This document shows positions 26,601 through 38,600 of a stretch of DNA of 64,000 bases, in pieces. Below the pieces are notes generated by a model, which did not search any database, was not told the origin of the DNA, and was given only the letters and a program-made list of their open reading frames with translations. The position numbers and the translations under genes were made by a program. Source of the DNA: Tipula vernalis (lineage: Eukaryota > Arthropoda > Insecta > Diptera > Tipulidae); the NCBI GenBank assembly GCA_958295665.1, contig OY282560.1:93100311-93164310 (forward strand), in the 5' to 3' direction. Positions within the stretch are counted from its first letter, which is position 1, and each line of letters opens with the position of its first letter.

Positions 26601-29600
26601 CAAACCCTCTGGAGACTCTATGTTCCCCACAACCGAGGGCATTTCTGATTCGAGTGAGACTCTATAAGAGTCCCAGTCGGTCAGTTTTGGAATTCTGATT
26701 TCCTGCCGCTGCATGGTCTCAGCCGCCAAATCGAATCTGATGTGCAAATGATCCGATAATGAGGCCTCTTCAGACACATGCCAGTTTTTGACCAAGTCGC
26801 TAAAATGCGGACTAGCAAGTGTCAGATCTAGGACCTCTTGCCTAATCGCATTTATAAAAGTAGGTTTCCTTCCCCTATTGACAATGTCTACATTATTTGA
26901 GATCAGAAATTCAAAAAGGTACTCACCCCTGTTATTGATGTCCGTGCTACCCCACACCGTGTGGTGCGCGTTTGCATCGCATCCTATCAGGTAGGCCAGC
27001 CCATTGCGTTTGCAATGAGCTATGAGCCGCCTAACTTCAAGTGGAGGTATTAACTCTGAGTCTCCAGGAAAGTAGGCGGAGGCCATTATAGCCTCCTGTT
27101 TGCCTCTTTCACCCAGAACCTCCACCATTACTGCAACCAAGTCCCTGGAGATGAACTCTGAAATGGGAATAAAATTAATTTGCGAACTGGCCAACACAGC
27201 CGCTCTTGGACTTTGAGTTCCGTTATGATAAACTAACTTACCCACTTGATTTGGTGTACCTCTAATCTGGTTACCAATCACCCATGGCTCCTGGATTAGA
27301 GCCATGCCAATGTTTTGGCAGATAAACCTGCGACAAAGGACGTCCGAAGACGCCTTTGCATGATGCAGGTTTATCTGCAGGCAGGCGATGTGTGCCTTCA
27401 CTTTACCGAAGGCCCCTTCTGAAGGCCCTGCTCAGCCTCCTTTTCAGCACCGCCACCACCCGCATGCTTTCTTTGTCCGGCCGATGGCTGACCAGTGTCC
27501 TCCATCGCCGTTCTGCTGGCCCCCGCTGCCTGAGAGACTCCAGGCCTAACCAGTGGCTTGCACGGGGGGAGTCCTTGTGAGGCCTTCCCCCGCGGAACCC
27601 CCGGCGCCTTCCTCTCCCTTTCCCGCCTTCTCCTCACCTGTCTCCTGGATAGGGCGGTCACCCCGGTGGTCTTAGCTAAAGGTGCCGCTACCGTAGCTTC
27701 TACAGGCTTCACCACTTGGGTCCCGCCGACAGAAGACGGCTTAGATCCACTCCGACCACCCTTGGGATGCAATTGTACAGTCCCAAACTTATAGTTGACC
27801 TTAAAGCCAACCCGCTTGAGCTTCTCAACTGAAGAGTGGTCCATAGAGAACGTGAAAAAGGCCGAAGAGCCTTTCGCCTCTCTCCTGATCACTCTCCAGT
27901 TGATCGCCTGCATGCCCTCATTTTGGCTTTTTATAAACCCAAAAAGCTTCTCTGTGTGCAATTCAGCACTATTTGGGAAGGTGCCGAACACAATCCTGGC
28001 TCGAGGCAGGTTTTCCGCCTCGGCCACGATCAGCTGCGCACCCTCCCATAGCTTGATACTACCTATGGCCTCCCTGAGCCACTGAACAGTGGCCCGGTCA
28101 GCACAGGTTAGTACCAGCCAACCAGGCCGAAGCTGACTGCCAAGGAACTTAAGTTTAAGCTCCTTGGCCTCCTGCTCTAGCACCTTATCTAGGATGCCCT
28201 CCTGGACAGCCTTTAGCTGCTCTCCAGTGAGGACAACCTCTGGAAAACCAGTGGGCAAGATCCCAACTATCTCCGACTCCGCAGCCTGCCTGAAGGTAAG
28301 TCCAGACCGGACCGCAGAACCCGAGACCGTCGGGACAGATTCCTCTCCCCTGGCCTTCTTTTGTGCCGGTGGAGTACCCTCATCCGAGCGGATCCTCTTT
28401 GACGGTGGGGCCTCTGCGGGAGCACAAGACTCCCTTTGTGGCCGCATCGCCAGAAGCCTTGTCTCGCTTCCGGGCGGTTTGCCCTCAGCAAGAAGCCTCC
28501 TGTACCGCTTCTTCGCGGCCCCACACATTTTCACGCGAGGAGCCGCGGAAGGTTTGTCAGTGCTGCTGACAGTTTCTTTCGTACGTGTTATACCAATCTG
28601 TGGATTTTGTTTCACGTCTGCTGTAGTACTCAAGGGCCTTTCGGTTCCTCTCAGAAGCAATAACTTTCACCAATGGTGACAAAAAATTGCTTAGGGTTTT
28701 ATTTTGGAAGCATATGAAAAAATGTTGGGGTCCCCTAAACACAACAGGAGGTTGAAACTTGTTTTGTGGAGTTGAAGTCCAAATTAAAATTAACACCACA
28801 GTGACAACTATTGTTTCGTGTAGCGTTAGAGAAAGTTGTTGGTATACCCACCCGATAATCCCATAACTGTCAAGTCATCCTGCAGGCGAATCGAATAAGT
28901 CCGATATACCCAATAATTGCACAGCAACTTTACCATTGAATAATAATAATCACGTTAAGTTTTCGTCAACTGATGACAGTCCATGTGATGAGGAAACACT
29001 TGTGGACATCATTTTTGAAAAGATTATGCATAATATTATTGTACTTCAACAAATTTGTCTAATTTCGGTCAGCAAAATAGCCGTATTAATCTTGCCTCCA
29101 GGGGAAAAGCTCCATAAAGCATTCATCTGAACTATCCATCCATAAAGCATTCATTTGAACCATCCAAATCAAAAGGAAATATGGTCATGAATGATAAGAG
29201 GCTAAATTTGCCTTACCACGGGGATGGCGATAGCTCTCTGTATTGTTACGGGATCGAGCCCTGACATGTTATTGGGACTATCGACAATCTGATGGACAAA
29301 TGACATGGGGAAACCTTGAGAACTATCATGATCAATCGTTTTCGTGATAGGCGTACGGATGAAGAAACAAAAATTTAAAGAACCATTCTTGGATTTTTAT
29401 GATCATATTGTCAATAAAACGCCTAAATTGTCAATCCCACTTTCCGAACAGGAAATCATTGGTTATTTGACGCGAAATATGTGGCCAGGACTGTAGGACC
29501 ATTTTGCAGGAAAACGTTTCTTTGATCTTACCGCCTTTGTTAATAGATGCGTAATGGTAGAAGAAGATTGGAATCGAATGAACTATTCGTATGTTCGCGA

Positions 29601-32600
29601 GATGATTATGTCTTCAAAGAAACATATCAATGAAATTGATACTCCAGTTATATGCGAAGACAGTAATCCGGTGGGATATTCCAGATTCCCCCATCTAAGG
29701 AAAAGTAACATCTTTTGTCCTGGAATACTTAAACCCGAATGACCATATTGCCATCCTAAGGGAAACTGAAATTGGGAGTCCAGAAAACCTTGGTATCTGA
29801 ATTCCCAAACAATAACCGCGGAATCCTTAGCCAAACTTGAGGACGGTACATCGAACACGGGCCCCGAATTCTATCAAATACTGAGGAATGCGCAACAAAC
29901 CTCTTCAGACCAAACTACAAATCAAAAAGGGTAAACTAATCAGCGATTACCGTATCTTATTCAAGCAATTTCCGATCAGAACATAAAATTGCCGAGACTA
30001 CTATAAACTTGGAGCCAGATGAACGACCTTTTGCTAATATACTATGTGCCGAGTTGTCCACTTTACCATTTTGTGGTCATGCCGTTTGGGTTGTGCAATG
30101 CACCCCAGACAATGTACCGGCTAATGTATAAGGTTATTCCTCACCAGATGCATGACTGAGTATTTATTTACCTTGGCGAACTTCTAGTTGTTTCGGCAAC
30201 ATTTGAATAACATATTCAGATCTTATGGGATCCAAATACTTTGGTTATGTTGTCCATGATGGATGCCCCATATGCATATATACCAATGTCGTGGTGGAAA
30301 AGTATTTATTTATGTATCGGAGAATGCGGATACAAATACGGAAGTTTCTCCCTCAAAACTTACCAGTTCCCCCATTGAACAAGCTCACTTATCACCTTCA
30401 GCCGCGCATCAAGGAATCTCCATAACCTTGTCGCTTCTTATACGTCAAATTTTCTGACCTTTTATATCATTACAATACATTCAGAACTTTGTAAACAAAA
30501 TTGTGAAATTTGTAAAAGTAGCAAAGCCGTTAAATTTTCGACACAACCATTTATGAGTGAGAAAATTTATTCGTCTCGTTCCTGGGACTGTATCAACGTT
30601 CTTTATGTGGAAATACACACTAATGAGTCCCTGAGACTATTTTCACAGATAATTGCGTACAATTTGAGTCTATAAAATTTAAGGAAATACAATACATCAC
30701 CGTAAGTGGGATGAACGTATCGCTGAAATTGTGGGTGCTTTACGAAACTGTACATTTTGTTTGTACATTCATCTAGCAAGTTTTCACCGCATTACCTCGT
30801 ATTCGATTACCATAAAATTCTACTTGGCTCGTAGAACGAACTTTTAAGGAAAATAAATTTTATAGATGATTTTACGCTGATCGTATAACTCCAACTGGCC
30901 GATTGACTGTGGCTGAACCAATCGCGAGCAAATTTGCACGAAATATTCAAAAATCCTTTATCGTTGAGGAAAACAGGCTTCATCTCTTAGGAAGCAAGGG
31001 ATATGACACTAAAGACATAAGATAACTAACACACATTTTTGGGGTTCAGTATATTTGAGCCCAGATTATTGTGGCATTATGGATAAAAAAAAGTAGACCA
31101 TTTTATTACGTTAATTGAATTACTGGAATTTTTATTATATGTGATATATTATAATTAAATTAAAAAGTTAAAATCAAAATTGCGCCCCAATGAAATAAAA
31201 TTTAATAGCATAAAAGTCATAAAAACCTACATTACGCTCAATTTAAATTCTCCCCCTTAAACGTTTGTTATGCTCCATGTACGAGTATGTACATATATTG
31301 TACATAAAATAATAAACATGTTAAAATAGACTCAATAAAATCTATTATTATGTATTATGCTTATTGATTTTCATTTTCCTTTTTTTTATGTTTGACTTTT
31401 CTTTTGTGTGCGTTTGTTCGAATGTATGTGAAAGGGTGAAAAACAATATTTTTTGTTTTGTCCGGATAAATAATATTTTTATATTGATACAGGAACTGTA
31501 CAATAATTTCATTGAAAATTGTACAAACAAAATTTAACAAACGTTATAATCGTGTTTTTCTTTTTTTTTTTTCATTTTCAGTATTTATATCAAAATGAAA
31601 ATTTTGAGAAACCTTTTTTTTGTACGTATTTTAAAACGTCTATGTTTACATTGTATTTATTAGTCATAGGATTTATAGCACCGTGGAAGGAAGCATTCGG
31701 ACGAGAAAAAAATTATACGGTAAGTAGTAATATATGAGACGCTGGCTAACAAATGTTTTAACAAATTGTTGATTTTTTTTTTTTTCAAATTCTTACAGTT
31801 AGTCGAAAACGCCGATGAGGATATATCATCGTTCGAGAATAGTACCCTAAGCGATTCAACGTTTGTTCCAATAAAACCGAATGAACAAATTTCGGGTACG
31901 GAAAGCGATGATTCCAGTATGAAAAGTGTACGATTTAGTAAATTGGCAGAAGTGCGAGAAATGTCACCGCACGAAGCAACCGAAGCCCTTATGTCACGGC
32001 TGTCATATTCGGCTAGTATGCGGATACGTCGACAGAAATCACATAATAAAACGGCACGAACTGCACTTATGTTTTGTATATTATGGTTTGTAGCAAATTA
32101 TATGTATCAATTGGCATTGGCGCCGGGTGAAACTGCAATGGTTACAGTATTAAGTTCAACGTCGAATTTTTTTACATTATCATTAGCCGCCATTTTTCCT
32201 TCGGCATACGGTGATCGTTTTACATTTTCAAAATTGATTGCCGTTCTGCTGAGTATATCCGGTGTTGTAAGTATACATTTTGCACAGTAAATTATTTTTC
32301 TACAAACAATTCAAATTCCTTTACCTACAAGTTTTTATTAAAAAAAAAACAAACAAAATGTCAAATTAGGCAAGTCAAGTTTAATCTACCTTATTCCCAT
32401 ATAGATTCGAAATTTTGCACATTTACCCAGGGTAACAATATAATTTCAGGGATTTTTTTTTTTACTTATTACATTTTTGACAACTGTTAAAACCTGTAAA
32501 TAGATTTGGTAAAAGACTTTATAAAAGATGCACAAAGTAGGTGTATGTATGTACTACCTTGATCAACAAGTTCTCGGAATTACCACCGTATGGCGCTCCC

Positions 32601-35600
32601 ATCGTTCCGATTTGAGTTGTGTTTTTTTTTTGTTAAGTTGGTACATCTGTTGTTGATATTCCCTCTAAATCTTAGCGTCATAGCTTGACATTTGCAAAAG
32701 TTACGTAGCCAAGAGTACATCTACTCTGTGTGTGTTGGCGATTTTTCCATTATTTCCTCTCGGCCGCTGAAACGCGTTCTCCGTAATGGTTTTTTAACTC
32801 GATTGAACAGAAAGAAGTCACAGGGAGCCAAATCAGGTGAATGCGGTGGCTGTTGGATGGTATTTGTTGCATTTTTCGTCAAAAAATTACGAATAATGAT
32901 GGCACTGTGCGACGGTGCGTTATCATGGTGCAAAATCCACGAGTTTTCTGCCCACTATTTTGGTCTCTTTCGGCGAATTGCTTCACACAAACGTCTCATA
33001 ACGCCCAAATAATACTCTTTGTTTACGGTCTGGCCTTCTGGCAAAAATTCATGATGCACTACACCGTTTCTAATCCATGAAAACCGTGAGCATTGCCTTC
33101 TTTTTTGACTTAAAACGACGTGGTGTTTTTTGGTGAACGCCATTCACTTGCCTGATGTCTGGATTGCGTGTCGTACTCATAAACCCACGTCTCGTCTCCA
33201 GTAATGATCCTTTTGATGAATGTGGGATCGGATTCAGCCTCGCAAATCATGTCTAAAATTGTAAATAATCGCCAACACACACAGAGATAGATGTACTCTT
33301 GACTATACGTAACTTTTGCAAATGTCAAGCTATGACGCTAAGATTTAGAGGGAATATCAACAACAGATGTACCAACCTAACAAAAAAACAGAACTCAAAT
33401 CGGAACGATGGGAGCGCCACACGGTGGTTATTCCGAGAACTTTTTGATCAATTTGGTATATATGGTGGGTTTTGCAGTTCAAATTCACTGTTTTGCAATG
33501 ATATTTAATGTTTACTTTTCCCAACTGTTGTGTTTAGTGTTTCTTAACACTATACGATTAAAATAATAAACGTGGATTCTATTATGTTTATTCTTTATTT
33601 TACATGTGTACGATATAATAATGTGTTGTACGTTGCAGGACAGGAAAACGAACTAACAATCATAACCTAACTTTTATAACAACTGTCATTCATGAGTATG
33701 TTTTATGTTTTAAAGGTGGTTTCACACGGCATTCCTCCCCACCATAGTTTGCAAATGTAGGTGTAGATATTATTATTATTATTTTTGAAAGGCCATGTGG
33801 GCGATAAGCCATCTCGCACTGCGACCTAAAAGATCTATTGTGCTGGACCCTGCTTAATTACCGTCCAGTCAATATTCAGGTTCTTAATGAACTTGATATT
33901 ACTGCCAGCCGGTACGTGATACATACTATCTGGGCTTATTGCTCTCCCTCCTAGTTGTTTACTACAGCATATAGTTTCGCTAGAAAGACGGTAGCATTAG
34001 AACCCAAGGACTTCGAGAGGGCTGTCCCACTCCCATATATTCCTACCCCTGTCCCGTCTTCCGTTTGATTTTACTCTTACGAGATGCTGGGAATTGTAAA
34101 TCGCCTGTAGGTCATCCAGCTTTACTACATGAAGGCTAAATAAAATTGGGAGTGCCTGGTATCCAGAGACCGCATACTTTGGACTGATTAACCTATCAGC
34201 TATTCATCCATCGGCATATGCTGTTCCACCTTAGATTCGGAATTTTTGTCAAGGTGTTCTCCTTTAGCGTCCTACTTTAGCCTGTACCAAATGGCCAAAA
34301 ATGTGCCAAATGGCCTTAGTTACTAGTGGTTGCCACGAGGAGGCAACACGTACACTTGCGAATTGTAAACAGGTTACCCCTTACACAATTGTACCCATCA
34401 CGTAGCTACCTAATACATGACCAGAACAGCTCACGTGATGCGCACCCTACTGGAAGGTTACGGAGCTGGTAAATTAATCTACTCAACTTTGGTCCCCCCC
34501 CCCCCTCCAATAGACGCCAAACCACCTAGATTTGGATAAATGATACGACGCAATCAGATCTGATTTTTCCGGTGTTGATTCAGATACGGGTAACGAAACT
34601 TGTTGGCTTTTTGGAAAGGCATGTTGTTCAAATGCGGCAGATAAATTGGTAGACCTTGAGCTTTGTGGAGGTTGCTGTGTGATGCAGTAGTCTGCGAACT
34701 GTGTCGTTTTCGAATCACATTTGCTTGCCTCCGTTTAATGGTTTGATCGGGGAAATAAACACTATATGACCATCTGTTATTTTGTTAACTGATAGTATCA
34801 GGCTTCCATTTCATGTCGTTTTCTGTTCCAACCCATACGTTATCTCCTGTATTGAAATGTCGTTCTTTGAGGTTAGCATTATCGAATATTGTGGGAAGTC
34901 GTGTCCCAAAAATAACTCAGCTGGAGCTTTGCCCGTTGCAGCGTGTGGTGTGTTTCGATAACTAAATAAGAACGCGTTGAGCTGATCATCGAGATCTTCG
35001 TGATCATTCTCGCTTAACTTCATTCGACGTTTGAATGTTTGAATGAATCTTTCGGCTAATCCATTCGTCTTTGAATGATATGGTGAGCATGTAATGCGGT
35101 TCATTCCCTCCTTCTCACAGAATATTTTGAATTTTTGTGATGTGAACGAAGTTCCATTGTCACTGACGATTACTTGAGGCACTTCGTAACGAGCAAGTAA
35201 ACTGGAAAGAAGTTTCTCAAGCATTTCGAAAACGCATCTACTACGACAAGAAACTGTTTGCTTTTAAAACGACCCGTGAACGTTCCATGTGTATAATGGT
35301 ACTTCTGGTTGACAGTTTTGATTCTCTTGACAACTTTGACATCGTTTAACAAAATCTTCAATATCTGAATCGAGTTTTGGACATCATATGTATTATCGAG
35401 CCATTGTGCGCATAGCAACAACGCCCGGATGTCCGCTGTGTAAACGTTGTAATACCGCTGGTAATACCATTCTTCCCTGCCACATAAGAATGTTATTCTC
35501 TAGGGACAGTTCGTCTCTGTCCAACCTAGTTTACTGCTTTAACAACGCGAGTAATTTCTTTGTCTTTACTGGATTCGACTGAAATGCTTTTCTCGCAGAA

Positions 35601-38600
35601 CAGAAGGTCGTCCATCTTTGCTTTGTTTATGTAGTTAACGTCGTTTTCAATGTTTTGCCCCTCGAGTTGTGGTTCTTCCGTATCTCGATAAAAAATCAGC
35701 GAAAATGTTTAATTTTTTCGGAATATATTCCACGTCATACCTATATGAATTTAATAGCAATAACCATCGTATTAAACGATTGTTAACGAGTTTTGGTAGA
35801 TTGCGATTCGTGCCTGTCGAACTTTTGCACTCCAAAAACAATTGTAGTGTAATTGTGCACCTGATAACTTTCTTGTTGCGAAAGCGATTGGTAAATCACT
35901 TGCTTTGTCGCTACGGTGACTAAGAACTGCACCGATTAATTGGTCGGATGCATCGCATTTTAAATATAAATCTTGTTGTAATATGGGTGTAAGATTTGTG
36001 CGTATACAAGCTGGCATTTGATGTCGTCGAAAATTGCTTGTTCTTGTCTATTTGAACCGTTGGGTTTGTCCAAATGTGCAAATTTGGTATGAAATATTCG
36101 TAGAAATTAATAAGACCCATAAAAGCGCGTAGTTCTGTGATCGCTGGTGAACTGACATTGGCAATAGCGTCCTGTTTGTCTTGTGTTGGGAAAATTCCGT
36201 TTTTGTTGAAACGATGATCCAAATATACCATTTCATCTTGGAGGAAATTGCATTTTTCTCGTTTGATTCGGAAACCTGCTGTTTGTAGTCATGTGAGGAC
36301 TTCCTTCAAATTTTGCATGTGTTCGGTGTCGTTTTTTCCTTTTAAAGCAATATCATCAAAATATATGGCGACTGAATTAATATTGGGTAATAATTTTTCC
36401 ATGTATCATTGGAAAATAGCTGGAGCGTTTGCTATTCCAGACGATAATCGATTTATAGTATCCCGTCTGTGTTGATATTATGAGTAAATGTTGGGACTCC
36501 GGATGTACCACGAGCTGTAGAAAAGCATTCTTTAAGTCGATTTTGGAGAATCGTTCGTTCGCCACCAGCAAGTGTGCGCCATAAATTGTCAAATAATGGT
36601 ACTGGATGTTTTTCCAGCAGAAGGCAAGGATTTATTGTAACAGTTGTGTTTCAAATGTATTGTTATGAACTGGGCTTCTGAGTTCGTCCGGATTTTGCAA
36701 TTAAAAACACTGTGTACTTTTTACCAAAAATTGCTCGACAATGATGAAATGTGAGGCCCCCGAATCGTAATCAAATGTAACTTTGATTCCATTGACATAT
36801 ATGTCATTTCGTTAACTTTATTTATTCATGTGGTTTATGTTGTAAATAAAAAATGTCGTGGACATTTGGTGAATGTTGCTCGACTTATTATGTGAATCAT
36901 CTTTGGTCGGTGTGTATTGTAGTCACGCTGTTTCTTTCGTGTTGACAAATTTATGCTCGGCCTGTTTTGATGCAACCTGAAGCGTAATGTCCAATTCGCA
37001 TACATGAATTGCATTTCGAGTTTGTTGCTGGGCATGAATTTCCGTTTGTGTGTTTATCGTACTCGCAACGTTTGCATTGGTTTGCATAAAACTTGTGTGG
37101 TTGTTGAGTGTGTCGGTTTCCACGTTACTCCAACTTTAAACGAGATAAACGATAGATCTTTTGTTACTATTTTTTGGCATTTAACTCATTCCGCACACGA
37201 CGACTATAGCCGTAATTCGGTGACATAGTAAGTTTTATAGTCAGGCACATTGCAGTCTTCATCTTCACAGCAGTTCCTCGTCAAATTTTCTCAGGATACT
37301 TTTTAAACAGCCCTCTTTCTCATTCATAACAGGAATATATCGTAAAATTTTCGTTATAACTGAACATAACACATTATTGTTCTGATGAGTTCGAGCTCTC
37401 CAATTAATATACATTCTTTTGGTCGCAGCTCTGCAAATTAAGAGAGTCCAATCTTCTGAGTTGGATTTTTTCCAAAAAATGCTTACATGCCTCATATAAA
37501 CTGCACGGAACAAGTAATTTCTGCTTTCGAATCCGCTCTCCACTAGCATCACGAACACTTACGCAATTATTTGCTCCAGGAACCTTCTGAAGAATTCCTC
37601 AACTGAGTTGTTTCTGAAGAAATTCCCGATCTCATTTTCTTGAGCTGGAAAAGCTGCCACATCCAATCTCCTTGATTAAATTCTTTGATTTTATTACTAT
37701 GTGTTTTGTTGCCGGGAACTTATCCATAATCCTGGATACTGACCTGACCTCCCAATGGAGTCTTGACACAAAGTGATCTTTTTTTATTTTACATTCCCTT
37801 TTAGTACAAGTTACATTTATTTACTACGTTCATGTGTATGTACTAAAACTAAATACATTACAATACTCCCCTCTCACCATCCATCTTTGTTTTTAATTAT
37901 ATAATACTTCTAAGTTTAATCTTACACTTCATATTTATAATGTTAATTTATTAGGAGGTTTTCTGTTCCTTTTTGGACGTGTGAATGGAGCTGGCTCTGA
38001 AAACATTTCAGGAAATCCGAGAAATACTTCATCCTCCGCTCCATCCATTCGTTCATTCCTGGAATTGTTATGGTTATCTACCTGAATATTTACTGGTGGC
38101 AATATTTTTAATTTAACTGAACTACTTGTTGAGTTTACATTTTCGCAACTTTTCACATATCCATCCTTCTTCCTTTACATTTCATTTTCTTTATATTTTA
38201 ACATCTGGTTAACATGACGTTTAATTTCTCTATCATATTTTAATAAACAGAAATATGTCCTTGAACCTAACACTTTAACTATTGTAGCAATTGGCCATGT
38301 TTTTTTATTTTTTATTTTATTATAATACCTAATCATAACTACTTCATTTATCTCAAAGGTAACTTCACGTTTTCCCTTAAAATTCTTCGCTTGGTTCATT
38401 CAACTTTTGTCAAATTTTGACTAGCTACCGACCTTGGTTCTAACTTACCCTTATCCGGTTTCGGTTTAAGTAAATCAAAACGTGTTTTAAATTTTCTACC
38501 AAACATTGTCTACAAGGTGACTGTCCTGTAGAACTATGTTCCGCTAACCTCATCTACGTCCCACTTATTACTAATCAATTTATTATATGCCATGGCTGCA

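Larger units (their letters stand above)
23691..28580 (-). mobile_element. Full-length Loa-type non-LTR retrotransposon
   Basis: A 4.9-kb element between perfect 11-bp direct repeats. On its coding (minus) strand it has a ~50-nt leader, ORF1, ORF2 overlapping ORF1 by four bases, a ~70-nt 3' UTR and a short TAA-repeat tail. The endonuclease, RT and RNase H are in one uninterrupted ORF of 1209 codons. The RNase H plus the TAA tail fit the I/Loa group, and I favour Loa by overall look. It is visibly richer in G and C than the surrounding intron. The exact duplication and open frames suggest recent insertion. Decayed relatives lie at 3536-7096 (same family), 18000-20444 and 60715-62830. Chimeric derivatives are at 10084-10593 and 33767-34526. 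Confidence 0.92.

Noticed and set aside
28529..28660. N-terminal extension of LINE ORF1 to the ATG at 28660
   Set aside because: It crosses the 11-bp target duplication, so most of it belongs to the flank and not to the element.
28164..28679. 171-codon plus-strand ORF
   Set aside because: Antisense shadow of the GC-richer LINE ORF1.
31766..32290. A stand-alone 174-codon gene
   Set aside because: It is exon 3 of the transporter plus stray intron bases. The splice acceptor at 31798 and donor at 32267 explain both ends.
37935..38156. Possible envelope gene after integrase in the Mag-like element
   Set aside because: Only 73 residues with a basic RPKRNRKPP tail typical of the integrase C-terminus; no signal peptide or membrane segment.
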